From Aliigemmobacter aestuarii (GTDB lineage: Bacteria; Pseudomonadota; Alphaproteobacteria; Rhodobacterales; Rhodobacteraceae): DNA of 64,000 bases. The notes under the pieces are model-generated. The model searched no databases. It had not been told where the DNA came from and saw only the letters and a list, made by a program, of their open reading frames with translations. Made by a program: the position numbers and the translations under genes. The stretch lies in NCBI RefSeq assembly GCF_004799285.1, contig NZ_SSND01000001.1:1736001-1800000 (forward strand), in the 5' to 3' direction. Shown one piece after another: positions 52,319-60,641 of this stretch. Position 1 is the stretch's first letter, and the number at the start of each line of letters is the position of its first letter.

Positions 52319-54364
52319 ATGATCCGGCCGCGCATCCTTTTCGCCCTGACCTTCGCCCTCTGGGCGGGGGCTGCGGGGCGTGACGGGTTCGACCGGTTCA
52401 TCGCGGAAACCGACCTGCCGCTGCTGCAGATCGAAACCTCGGTCGAAGTGGTCGACCGCAACGGCACGCTTCTGCGCCCCTACATGGTGGCCGATGGCCG
52501 CTGGCGCATGGCGGTGACGCCCGATCAGGTCGATCCGGCCTATATCGCGATGCTGATCGCCTATGAGGACAAGCGGTTCCTGTCGCATGGCGGGGTCGAT
52601 CCGCAGGCGATGGCGCGGGCCGTGGCGCAGGCGGTATGGAACGGGCGGGTGGTGTCGGGCGGGTCCACGCTGACGATGCAGGTCGCACGGCTGCTTGAGG
52701 AAAGCGGCACCGGCAAGGTGGCCGGGAAGCTGCGCCAGATGCGCGTGGCCCTGGCGCTGGAACGACGCCTGACCAAGGACCAGATCCTGCAACTTTACCT
52801 GCTGCTGGCGCCCTATGGCGGCAATCTGGAAGGGGTGCGGTCGGCCTCGCTGGCATGGTTCGGCAAGGAACCGCGCCGCCTGACGCCGGCTGAGGCGGCG
52901 TTGCTGGTGGCCATTCCCCAGGCCCCGGAATCGCGCCGACCAGACCGTGCGGCGGACCGGGCCGAAGCCGCGCGCGGCCGGGTTCTTGCGCGGGCGGTTC
53001 GCGACGGCGTTCTGGCAGAGGACGAAGGGCGCGCGGCGCTGGCCGAAAAGGTGCCGGGACAACGCCGAGCGGTGCCACGTCTGGCGGCGCATCTTGCCGA
53101 TCGCCTGGTCGCGGAAAGCCCCGGCCTGGGGCGAATCGAAACCACGCTTGATGCAGGGCTTCAGGCAAGGCTCGAATACCTCGCGGCCGAGGCGGTGGCC
53201 GACCGGGGGGACCGGGTGCAGGTGGCGATGGTGGTGGCCGACCATGCCTCGGGCGAGGTTCTGGCCAGCGTGGGATCGGCCGCCTATCAGGCCGATGCGC
53301 GGCAGGGATTCGTCGACATGACGCAGGCGCTGCGCAGCCCCGGTTCCACGCTGAAGCCGCTGGTCTATGCCTTGGCGTTCGACCAGGGGCTGGCGCATCC
53401 CGAAACCCTGATCGACGACCGGCCGATGACCTTTGGCAGCTATGCGCCACAGAATTTCGACAAGGTCTTTCGCGGCACGGTACGGGTGCGCGAGGCGCTG
53501 CAGATGTCGCTGAACCTGCCGGTCGTCGCCCTGACCGAGGCGCTGGGGCCCGAAAGGTTGATGTCGGCGATGAAAACGGCCGGGATACAGGCCACCCTGC
53601 CGCCGGGCGAGGCGCGGCCGGGGCTGGCGGTGGCACTGGGGGGTGTCGGCGTGACCCTTCACGACATGGTGCAGCTTTATGCGGCGCTGGCGCGGGGGGG
53701 CGTGGCGCTGCCGCTGCGGGTAACAGGAACGGAGAACACGCAGGGCCGCCGGGTGGTCTCCGACGTTGCTGCCTGGCAGGTGGGCGACGTCCTGTCGGGC
53801 CTTGCCCCGCCGCCGGGCGCGCCCGCGAACCGGCTGGCCTACAAGACGGGCACAAGCTATGGCCACCGGGACGCCTGGGCGATCGGGTTCGACGGGCGGC
53901 ATGTTGCGGGCGTCTGGATGGGGCGGGCCGATGGCACGCCGGTGCCGGGGGCGTTCGGGGCCGACACCACGGCGCCGATCCTGTTCCAGACCTTCGGCCG
54001 GCTGAAACCCGCGCTGGAGGCGCGACCGGCCCCTCCGCCCGCGACGCTGATGGTGTCGAACGCGGCGCTGCCGCAGCCGTTGCAGCGGTTCCGCAGCCGC
54101 ACCGCGGCCTTTGACGCCGCCGAAGGCGCGCCCGAGGTGGCCTTTCCCCCGGACGGGGCCGAAGTCGAACTGATCGAGCGGTCGCTGATGGTGCGCGTCC
54201 GGGGGGGAACGGCGCCCTATACCTGGCTTGCGGATGGCGTTCCGCTGCGCACCGGGGATCGTTCGCGCGAGGCGCTGCTGCCGCTTCCCGGTGCGGGGTT
54301 CGTCACCCTCTCGGTCATTGATGCCGAAGGCCGGTCATCGCGCGTCCGGATCCGGGTGCGGTGA
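52319..54364 (+). CDS. pbpC: Penicillin-binding protein 1C
   Basis: A 681-residue bifunctional class A PBP. The N-terminal anchor helix (about 5-20) is followed by the GT51 glycosyltransferase (E-D-K-R-F-L-S-H-G-G-V-D, G-G-S-T-L-T-M-Q-V-A-R-L). The transpeptidase domain has S343-T-L-K346, S397-L-N399 and K509-T-G-T. A C-terminal BiPBP_C domain (about 590-680) is typical of PBP1C. It pairs with the A2M, which is thought to protect the envelope when peptidoglycan is damaged. The ATG is at 52319, close after an AAGGGGG tract. It ends directly against the stop of the convergent thiolase gene. Confidence 0.95.
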   Translation: MIRPRILFALTFALWAGAAGRDGFDRFIAETDLPLLQIETSVEVVDRNGTLLRPYMVADGRWRMAVTPDQVDPAYIAMLIAYEDKRFLSHGGVDPQAMARAVAQAVWNGRVVSGGSTLTMQVARLLEESGTGKVAGKLRQMRVALALERRLTKDQILQLYLLLAPYGGNLEGVRSASLAWFGKEPRRLTPAEAALLVAIPQAPESRRPDRAADRAEAARGRVLARAVRDGVLAEDEGRAALAEKVPGQRRAVPRLAAHLADRLVAESPGLGRIETTLDAGLQARLEYLAAEAVADRGDRVQVAMVVADHASGEVLASVGSAAYQADARQGFVDMTQALRSPGSTLKPLVYALAFDQGLAHPETLIDDRPMTFGSYAPQNFDKVFRGTVRVREALQMSLNLPVVALTEALGPERLMSAMKTAGIQATLPPGEARPGLAVALGGVGVTLHDMVQLYAALARGGVALPLRVTGTENTQGRRVVSDVAAWQVGDVLSGLAPPPGAPANRLAYKTGTSYGHRDAWAIGFDGRHVAGVWMGRADGTPVPGAFGADTTAPILFQTFGRLKPALEARPAPPPATLMVSNAALPQPLQRFRSRTAAFDAAEGAPEVAFPPDGAEVELIERSLMVRVRGGTAPYTWLADGVPLRTGDRSREALLPLPGAGFVTLSVIDAEGRSSRVRIRVR

Positions 54365-55540
54365 TCACATCCGTTCGATGGCCAGCGCGATGCCCTGGCC
54401 GCCGCCGATGCACATTGTGACGATCGCGCGCCGTCCGCCGCCGCGTTCCAGTTCGTGCATCGCCTTGACCACAAGGATCGCCCCCGTCGCGCCCACCGGA
54501 TGGCCAAGCGCGATGGCCCCGCCGTTCGGATTGACCTTCGCCGGATCAAGCCCGAGTTCGCGGTTTACGGCGATGGCCTGCGCCGCGAAGGCCTCGTTCG
54601 ATTCGATCAGGTCGAAATCGCCGATGCCAAGGCCCGTGCGATCCAGCAGCGCACGGACGGCGGGGATCGGCCCGATGCCCATCACCTGCGGGCGCACCCC
54701 GGCCACGGCATAGCCAAGGATCCGCGCCCGCGGTTGCAGCCCCGCCCGCGCCGCCGCCGACGCGCGGGCAAGGACAACCGCCGCAGCGCCATCGTTGATG
54801 CCGCTTGCATTGCCTGCGGTCACGGTTCCGTCCTTCTGGAACGCCGGCTTCAGCCCGGCCAGCGCGTCGATGCTGGTGGCCTTGGGGTGTTCGTCGGTGT
54901 CGAAGACGACCGTGCCCTTGCGCCCGGCGATTTCCACCGGAACGATCTGGTCGCGGAACCGACCCTCGGCGATGGCGCGGGCGGCGCGGTTCTGCGAGTC
55001 CAGCGCGAAGGCGTCCTGATCGGCGCGGCTGATGCCAAGTTCGGCCGCCACGTTTTCCGCCGTCACCCCCATGTGTCCGGTGCCGAAGGGGCAGGTCAGC
55101 GCCCCCGTCATCATGTCGATCGCGCGGGTATCCCCCATCTTCTGCCCGAAGCGCGCCGATTGCAGGATGTGGGGGGCGCGGCTCATGCATTCGGCGCCGC
55201 CCGCCAGGGCGAAATCGGCGTCATCCAAAAGGATCGACTGTGCGGCCGAGATGATGGCCTGCACACCCGATCCGCAAAGCCGGTTCACGTTCATCGCCGG
55301 GGTCGTGTCGGGCACACCTGCATTCATCGCGGCCACCCGGCTCAGATACATGTCGCGGGGTTCGGTGTTGATGATGTGGCCCCAGACCGAGGCGCCGATC
55401 CGAGCGGCAGGCAGGCCCGCGCGGTCGATGGCCGCGCGCGCGGCGATGGTCGCAAGGTCGATCGGCGGCAGGCCCGAAAGCGCCCCCCCGAAGGTGCCGA
55501 TGGCGGTGCGCGCGCCTGAGAGGATGACGATATCGGTCAT
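54365..55540 (-). CDS. Acetyl-CoA acetyltransferase (thiolase)
   Basis: A 391-residue thiolase of the usual length. The acyl-accepting Cys is C89 in V-N-R-L-C-G-S-G. The His is in [11 protein letters not shown], and the second Cys is in M-C-I-G-G-G-Q-G. The family interconverts two acetyl-CoA and acetoacetyl-CoA, and also cleaves 3-ketoacyl-CoA. Here it lies 4 nt after maiA on the same transcript. It probably processes acetoacetyl-CoA derived from the acetoacetate released by homogentisate breakdown; a separate CoA-transferase would be needed and is not in view. A PhaA-type role in PHB synthesis is also possible. Confidence 0.9.
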   Translation of the reverse strand: MTDIVILSGARTAIGTFGGALSGLPPIDLATIAARAAIDRAGLPAARIGASVWGHIINTEPRDMYLSRVAAMNAGVPDTTPAMNVNRLCGSGVQAIISAAQSILLDDADFALAGGAECMSRAPHILQSARFGQKMGDTRAIDMMTGALTCPFGTGHMGVTAENVAAELGISRADQDAFALDSQNRAARAIAEGRFRDQIVPVEIAGRKGTVVFDTDEHPKATSIDALAGLKPAFQKDGTVTAGNASGINDGAAAVVLARASAAARAGLQPRARILGYAVAGVRPQVMGIGPIPAVRALLDRTGLGIGDFDLIESNEAFAAQAIAVNRELGLDPAKVNPNGGAIALGHPVGATGAILVVKAMHELERGGGRRAIVTMCIGGGQGIALAIERM

Positions 55541-55544
55541 GGGA

Positions 55545-56177
55545 TCAGCCTTTCGGTTGGTGGCGGTCGGGATGGGCTGCGGCAACTTCCGGCAGCAGCG
55601 CCAGATTGCCGATCACCCGGTCGATGTTCGAGTATGACGTTACGTCGATCCCGACGCGGGTCGCATTGTAGACCTGCGGGACGAGGCACAGATCGGCCAG
55701 CGTGACACGGTCGCCGTGGCAATAGGGCCCGGCAGGCCCGTGATCCAGCATCCGGTTCAGGGCGTCAAAGCCACGACCGATGAAATGGCGCTGCCAGTCA
55801 TCCGCCGTGACCGCCCCGCCCGAGATTGCGGCGGCGTGCTTGCGGACGGACAGGTTGCAGACGGGCGCGATTTCCATCGCGATGGCATGGGCCAGCGCCC
55901 GCACCCGCGCCCGCCCGGCGGCATCGGACGGAAGGAACCCGCCTGCGCGGGTTTCATCCAGGTATTCGATGATCGCCAGTGATTGCGTGAGCCGCAGGCC
56001 GTCGATTTCCAGCGTCGGAACCAGACCCTGCGGATTCCGGGCGACGTTGTCCGCACCGCGGTGATCGCCCGCCAGCAGGTCCACCGGAACGGTGCGATAG
56101 GGCAGCCCGAGCAGGTTAAGCGCGATGCGCACCCGATAGGAGGCTGAAGACCGCCAGTAATCGTAAAGCGTGATCAT
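55545..56177 (-). CDS. maiA: Maleylacetoacetate isomerase (zeta-class GST)
   Basis: A 210-residue glutathione-dependent isomerase turning maleylacetoacetate into fumarylacetoacetate. The zeta signature [12 protein letters not shown] is at residues 10-21 (the central Cys of mammalian enzymes is Ala here, as in many bacteria), followed by N-P-Q-G-L-V-P-T-L and the C-terminal L-A-D-L-C-L-V-P-Q. The start overlaps the MarR gene stop as ATGA, so regulator, isomerase and thiolase are co-transcribed on the minus strand, facing hmgA. Confidence 0.93.
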   Translation of the reverse strand: MITLYDYWRSSASYRVRIALNLLGLPYRTVPVDLLAGDHRGADNVARNPQGLVPTLEIDGLRLTQSLAIIEYLDETRAGGFLPSDAAGRARVRALAHAIAMEIAPVCNLSVRKHAAAISGGAVTADDWQRHFIGRGFDALNRMLDHGPAGPYCHGDRVTLADLCLVPQVYNATRVGIDVTSYSNIDRVIGNLALLPEVAAAHPDRHQPKG

Positions 56178-56611
56178 GTCCGATCCCCCAGAAGGGTTTG
56201 CAGGGCGGTGCGGAACGGGGCCGCGTCCGGGCCAAGCTCTGCCAGGATGCGGGCCTGATAGGCGTTTGCCACGGGCACGATCCGTTCGATCAGGTCGCGG
56301 CCCCGGTCCGTCAGGCGCATTTCGACAAGGCGCCGGTCTTCGGGGTGGGTCCGCTTTTCGATCAGCCCCTGCGATTCAAGCCGCGCGGCGGCCCGGCTGA
56401 CCTTGGATTTGTCCATATCCACGCGCGCGTGGATCTCGCGGACGGACACCGCCTCGGACCCTGCCAGATGCGCCAGAACCCGCCATTCGGGAAGCGAGAT
56501 GCCGAATTCGGCCCGGTAGAGGTCTGCAAAGCCCCGGCTCACGCGGGCCGAGGCCACCGCAAGCTGATAGGGCAGGAAGGCGGCAAGATCGAAACCGGAC
56601 AATGGGCACAC
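56174..56611 (-). CDS. MarR-family regulator of homogentisate genes
   Basis: A 145-residue winged-helix regulator. The MarR core is visible in F-G-I-S-L-P-E-W-R-V-L-A-H-L, D-M-D-K-S-K-V-S-R-A-A-A-R-L (recognition helix) and T-H-P-E-D-R-R-L-V-E-M-R-L-T-D-R-G (wing). It is divergent from hmgA and first in the maiA-thiolase transcript, so it is the obvious local regulator; the family usually represses and is released by an aromatic acid, here probably homogentisate or a relative. The start given is GTG; a TTG three codons later has a better-spaced AAGGTG and is equally likely. Confidence 0.9.
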   Translation of the reverse strand: MCPLSGFDLAAFLPYQLAVASARVSRGFADLYRAEFGISLPEWRVLAHLAGSEAVSVREIHARVDMDKSKVSRAAARLESQGLIEKRTHPEDRRLVEMRLTDRGRDLIERIVPVANAYQARILAELGPDAAPFRTALQTLLGDRT

Positions 56612-56700
56612 CTTCGGTCGGATTGGGGCGCGGGGCGCGGGCGCGGGGGCTCTGGGCCATCATGTCAGCACGGAATCGGACAACCCGCAAGCGAGGCGAC

Positions 56701-56729
56701 TTGACTTCGTTGCATTTGCAACGATAAAT
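56701..56729 (+). promoter_or_regulatory. hmgA promoter
   Basis: TTGACT (-35, 56701-56706) and ATAAAT (-10, 56724-56729) are separated by exactly 17 nt. This gives a good sigma-70-type promoter with a predicted start near 56736, about 43 nt before the hmgA ATG. The 17-nt spacer is almost filled by the palindrome annotated separately. Confidence 0.75.
56708..56723. promoter_or_regulatory. MarR-type operator overlapping the hmgA promoter
   Basis: CGTTGCA (56708-56714), a TT centre, then TGCAACG (56717-56723) form a perfect 7+7 inverted repeat between the -35 and -10 elements. A dimeric MarR protein bound here would block RNA polymerase. The adjacent, divergent MarR gene is the natural binder. 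Confidence 0.75.
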
Positions 56730-56778
56730 CATGCAAGGAAATCTCATCTATTGCACCGACTTGTCGGGGGAGGGCGCG

Positions 56779-58140
56779 ATGAATCAGCAAGGCACCCCGC
56801 GCGGCATGGTCCGCGCCGTGGACACAACCGGAACGGTCGAGGGCTACATGCCGGGTTTCGGCAACGATTTCGAAACCGAGGCGTTGCCGGGCGCACTGCC
56901 GCAGGGCATGAACAGCCCGCAGAAATGCAACTATGGCCTTTACGGCGAACAGCTTTCCGGCACCGCCTTCACCGCGCCCAGCCATCAGAACGAACGCACC
57001 TGGTGCTATCGCATCCGCCCCAGCGTGAAGCACACCCACCGGTTCGAAAAGATCGAGCTGCCCTACTGGAAATCCGCGCCGAACGTGTTGCCCGATGTGA
57101 TCAGCCTGGGCCAGTACCGCTGGGACCCGGTCGCCCGGACGGACGCGGCGCTGACCTGGCTGACCGGCATGCGCACCATGACGACGGCCGGAGACGTGAA
57201 CACCCAGGTTGGCATGGCCAGCCACATCTACCTTGTGACCGAAAGCATGGTGGACGACTATTTCTTTTCGGCCGACAGCGAGATTCTGATCGTGCCGCAG
57301 GAAGGGCGGCTGCGGTTCTGCACCGAACTGGGGATCATCGACCTTGAGCCGAAGGAGATCGCCATCATACCGCGCGGTCTGGTCTATCGGGTCGAGCTGA
57401 TCGAGGGGCCGGCGCGCGGCTTTGTCTGCGAGAACTACGGGCAGAAGTTTGAACTGCCCGGACGCGGGCCGATCGGCGCGAACTGCATGGCGAACCGGCG
57501 CGATTTCAAGACGCCGGTGGCGGCCTTCGAGGACCGCGAGGTGCCTTCGACCGTCACCGTGAAATGGTGTGGCCAGTTTCATCGCACCCGCATCGGCCAC
57601 AGCCCGCTGGACGTTGTGGCCTGGCACGGCAATTACGCGCCGGTGAAATACGACCTGCGCACCTATTGCCCGGTGGGCGCGATCCTGTTCGATCACCCCG
57701 ATCCGTCGATCTTTACCGTGCTGACCGCGCCCTCGGGCGTGCCGGGCACGGCCAACATCGACTTCGTGCTGTTCCGCGAACGCTGGATGGTGGCGGAAAA
57801 CACGTTCCGCCCGCCGTGGTATCACAAGAACATCATGTCGGAACTGATGGGCAACATCTATGGCCAGTACGATGCCAAGCCCCAGGGCTTTGTCCCGGGC
57901 GGGATGAGCCTGCACAACATGATGCTGCCGCACGGGCCGGACCGGAACGCCTTTGAAGGCGCGTCGAACGCCGATCTGAAGCCCGAAAAGCTGGACAACA
58001 CCATGAGTTTCATGTTCGAGACGCGCTTTCCGCAGCACCTGACGGAGTTTGCCGCGAAGGAAGCGCCGCTGCAGGACGATTACATCGACTGCTGGCTGGG
58101 GCTTGAAAAGAAGTTCGACGGCACGCCCGGCGTGAAGTGA
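56779..58140 (+). CDS. hmgA: Homogentisate 1,2-dioxygenase
   Basis: A 453-residue Fe(II) ring-cleavage dioxygenase that opens homogentisate to maleylacetoacetate in tyrosine/phenylalanine breakdown. The N terminus has [13 protein letters not shown]. The iron site matches the family: [16 protein letters not shown] (His and Glu ligands), then [15 protein letters not shown] (His). The start with GGGGAGGG at about 4 nt is preferred; an ATG 16 codons earlier lies close to the predicted transcription start with no ribosome site. It is first of a plus-strand operon. Confidence 0.96.
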   Translation: MNQQGTPRGMVRAVDTTGTVEGYMPGFGNDFETEALPGALPQGMNSPQKCNYGLYGEQLSGTAFTAPSHQNERTWCYRIRPSVKHTHRFEKIELPYWKSAPNVLPDVISLGQYRWDPVARTDAALTWLTGMRTMTTAGDVNTQVGMASHIYLVTESMVDDYFFSADSEILIVPQEGRLRFCTELGIIDLEPKEIAIIPRGLVYRVELIEGPARGFVCENYGQKFELPGRGPIGANCMANRRDFKTPVAAFEDREVPSTVTVKWCGQFHRTRIGHSPLDVVAWHGNYAPVKYDLRTYCPVGAILFDHPDPSIFTVLTAPSGVPGTANIDFVLFRERWMVAENTFRPPWYHKNIMSELMGNIYGQYDAKPQGFVPGGMSLHNMMLPHGPDRNAFEGASNADLKPEKLDNTMSFMFETRFPQHLTEFAAKEAPLQDDYIDCWLGLEKKFDGTPGVK

Positions 58141-58143
58141 GAA

Positions 58144-58198
58144 GGCCGGGGGGCTGTCTGCCCCCCGGACCCCCGAGGATATTTTTTCCAGAATGAAG
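58144..58198 (+). repeat. Intergenic hairpin repeat, copy 1
   Basis: This lies between hmgA and fahA. CCGGGGGGC (58146-58154) and GCCCCCCGG (58160-58168) form a perfect 9-bp stem. A shared tail follows: GGACCCCCG, a short GATATTT tract, then CCAGAATGAAG ending at 58198. The same module recurs at 63158-63208. It also provides AAGGA upstream of the fahA start. Confidence 0.75.
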
Positions 58199-58208
58199 GA
58201 CAGGCGCG

Positions 58209-59468
58209 ATGGGGTTGATCCGGTCATGGGTCGAAAGTGCCAACCGTGAAGGTTGCGACTTTCCGCTGAACAACCTGCCCTGTGGGGTGTTCTCGATCGA
58301 CGGGGATGATCCGCGCTGTGGCGTGGCGATCGGCGATTTCGTCCTTGATGTGGCGGCGCTCGAGGCAGAGGGCCTGATCGACCTGGGCGGGCCGTTGCTG
58401 GACGTGCCCTTCTGGAACGAGGTGATGGAGGCCGGGCCGGCCACATGGGCCGCGTTGCGGTCGCGGCTGACGGGGATCCTGGCGAAGGGATCGGCCGATC
58501 GGGCGGCGGCGGAACCGCATCTTTGGCCGCTGTCCGAGGCGCGGATGCATATGCCGTTCCTCGTGGCCGAATACACCGATTTCTATGCCGGGCGGAACCA
58601 TGCGTTCAACGTGGGGTCGATGTTTCGCGGGCCGGAAAACGCGCTGCCGCCGAACTGGCTGCATATTCCCATCGGCTATAACGGGCGGGCGTCCTCGGTC
58701 GTGGTGTCGGGGACGGATGTGCGCCGCCCCTGGGGGCAGTTGAAGGGGGCCGATCATCCGGCACCCATCTTCGCGCCGTCGCGGCGGTTCGACTTCGAGC
58801 TGGAAATGGGCGCCATCGTCGGGCAGGCATCGGAAGGGATGGTTTCGGTGGCGCGGGCCGACGAGATGATCTTTGGCTATGTCCTGCTGAACGACTGGTC
58901 GGCACGGGATGTGCAGGCCTGGGAATACCAGCCGCTTGGCCCCTTCCAGGCCAAGGCGACCGCCACAACGATCAGCCCCTGGATCGTCACCCGCGCCGCG
59001 CTGGAGCCCTTCCGGGTGGCAACGCCCGCGCGCGAGTTGCCTCTGTTGCCGCATCTGACCGAACCGGGCCCGATGCTTTATGACATCGCGCTTGAGGTCT
59101 GGCTGACGCCGGACGGGGGGGCGGAAACCGTGATTACCCGCACGACCTATGCCGAGATGTATTATTCGGCGGCGCAGCAGTTGTGCCACCACACCACCAG
59201 CGGCTGCCCGATGAACGTCGGCGATCTTCTGGGGTCGGGCACGATTTCGGGGGCGGAAAAGGACAGCCGCGGGTCGATGCTTGAGCTGAGCTGGGGCGGG
59301 AAGGAACCGCTGGCACTGGTGGGCGGCGTGACGCGCAGCTTCCTGGAGGACGGCGACCGCGTCGTCTTTCGTGGCGGGGCGCAGGGCGATGGATACAGGA
59401 TCGGTTTCGGGGAATGCGCGGGACGGGTGATCGCCGCCCACGCGGACCCGGTCGACGCAGGGAGATAG
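58209..59468 (+). CDS. fahA: Fumarylacetoacetase
   Basis: A 419-residue hydrolase that splits fumarylacetoacetate into fumarate and acetoacetate, the last step of the homogentisate route. The N-terminal SH3-like domain (about 1-115) has F-P-L-N-N-L-P-C-G-V-F. The catalytic mixed-beta domain has Y-T-D-F-Y-A-G-R-N-H-A (catalytic His region, metal Asp), D-F-E-L-E-M-G (Glu ligands) and L-L-N-D-W-S-A-R-D-V-Q-A-W-E-Y (Asp ligand). All metal-site motifs are intact. AAGGA precedes the ATG by about 10 nt, inside the hairpin repeat. MBL-fold gene follows 4 nt later. Confidence 0.96.
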   Translation: MGLIRSWVESANREGCDFPLNNLPCGVFSIDGDDPRCGVAIGDFVLDVAALEAEGLIDLGGPLLDVPFWNEVMEAGPATWAALRSRLTGILAKGSADRAAAEPHLWPLSEARMHMPFLVAEYTDFYAGRNHAFNVGSMFRGPENALPPNWLHIPIGYNGRASSVVVSGTDVRRPWGQLKGADHPAPIFAPSRRFDFELEMGAIVGQASEGMVSVARADEMIFGYVLLNDWSARDVQAWEYQPLGPFQAKATATTISPWIVTRAALEPFRVATPARELPLLPHLTEPGPMLYDIALEVWLTPDGGAETVITRTTYAEMYYSAAQQLCHHTTSGCPMNVGDLLGSGTISGAEKDSRGSMLELSWGGKEPLALVGGVTRSFLEDGDRVVFRGGAQGDGYRIGFGECAGRVIAAHADPVDAGR

Positions 59469-59472
59469 GGAC

Positions 59473-60423
59473 ATGGCAAAGGCGTTCGCCTCGCAGGGGG
59501 ATCTTGCGGAAAAGAAGATCAGTTTCACCGAGGTCGGTGACGGGCTTTACGCCTTTACCGCCGAGGGCGACCCGAACAGCGGCGTCATCATCGGCGATGA
59601 TAGCGTGATGGTGGTCGAGGCGCAGGCGACCCCGCGCCTTGCCCGCAAGGTGGTGGAGTGCATCCGTCAGGTGACGGACAAGCCGATCACCCATCTGGTG
59701 CTGACGCATTACCATGCGGTTCGGGTTCTGGGCGCCTCGGCCTATGGCGCGCGCGAGGTCATCATGTCGGATGCCGCCCGCGCGATGGTGGTGGAACGCG
59801 GGGCCGAGGACTGGGCCAGCGAATTCGGCCGCTTCCCGCGCCTGTTCCAGGGGCATGAGGAAATTCCGGGGCTGACCTGGCCCACCACGACCTTCAGCGA
59901 CGCGATGACGGTCTACCTGGGCAAGCGCCGGGTGGACATCATGCATCTGGGCCGCGCCCATACGGCGGGCGATGCCGTGGTCTGGGTGCCGGATGCCGAG
60001 GTGATGTTCACCGGCGATATCGTCGAATACCATTCCGCCTGCTATTGCGGCGACGGCCATTTCGCCGACTGGGGCGAGACGCTGGCCAACATCGCGGCCT
60101 TCGATCCGGTGGCCATCGCACCGGGCCGGGGGGATGCCCTGATCGGGCGCGAGATGGTGGCGAAGGCCATCGCCAACACCGCGGATTTCGTGGAAAGCAC
60201 CTATCGCCCGGTGGCGCGCGTGGCGGCGCGCGGCGGCAGCCTGAAACAGGCCTGGGACGCGGCGCGCGCCGAATGTGACCAAAAATTCGGCGAGTATGCC
60301 ATCTATGAGCATTGCCTGCCTTTCAACGTGGCCCGCGCCTGGGACGAGGCGCGCGGGATCGATACGCCGCGCATCTGGACGGCCGAGCGGGACCGCGAAA
60401 TGTGGGAGGCGCTGCAGGGATGA
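59473..60423 (+). CDS. Metallo-beta-lactamase-fold hydrolase with altered metal motif
   Basis: A 316-residue protein. The MBL fold is recognisable: V-V-E-A-Q-A-T-P strand, T-H79-Y-H81-A-V-R, L-G-R-A-H163-T-A-G-D, and F-T-G-D182-I-V. The canonical H-x-H-x-D-H motif is H-Y-H-A-V-R here, so the Asp and the second-site His are lost, while the first-site histidines, H163 and the bridging D182 remain. A single-metal enzyme is likely. It is inside the homogentisate operon, 4 nt after fahA, so it may hydrolyse a thioester or ester in the pathway; the actual substrate is unknown. I recall the 'YHAVR' variant in other proteins of this subfamily, so it may be conserved. Confidence 0.85.
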   Translation: MAKAFASQGDLAEKKISFTEVGDGLYAFTAEGDPNSGVIIGDDSVMVVEAQATPRLARKVVECIRQVTDKPITHLVLTHYHAVRVLGASAYGAREVIMSDAARAMVVERGAEDWASEFGRFPRLFQGHEEIPGLTWPTTTFSDAMTVYLGKRRVDIMHLGRAHTAGDAVVWVPDAEVMFTGDIVEYHSACYCGDGHFADWGETLANIAAFDPVAIAPGRGDALIGREMVAKAIANTADFVESTYRPVARVAARGGSLKQAWDAARAECDQKFGEYAIYEHCLPFNVARAWDEARGIDTPRIWTAERDREMWEALQG

Positions 60424-60638
60424 ACAGGTTCGGACCGTCGCGCGGCGAATGGTGGTTCAGGCTGGCGCTCTCGGTCGCGGGGCTTGCGCTTCTGTCCGCG
60501 CTGCTGGCGATCCGCGGCCTTCCCGAAGGTCCGGGGCTGGTCGAGGTGGTTGGGCTGGCCGGGGCCTTCTTCGGCGGAACGCTGGTTCTGTCGATCCGGG
60601 CGTTGTGGCGGGATCGCGCCCGGAAGAGGGAGGGGTGA
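60420..60638 (+). CDS. Small membrane protein of the homogentisate operon
   Basis: A 72-residue protein with two predicted transmembrane segments (about 11-31 and 40-60) and a basic C-terminal tail (R-A-L-W-R-D-R-A-R-K-R). The ATG overlaps the MBL gene stop as ATGA, and the FAD monooxygenase starts 3 nt after its own stop. This tight packing supports a real gene. I recognise no family. It might be a membrane anchor or a component for aromatic acid transport; that is only position-based speculation. Confidence 0.7.
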   Translation: MNRFGPSRGEWWFRLALSVAGLALLSALLAIRGLPEGPGLVEVVGLAGAFFGGTLVLSIRALWRDRARKREG

Positions 60639-60641
60639 CGG

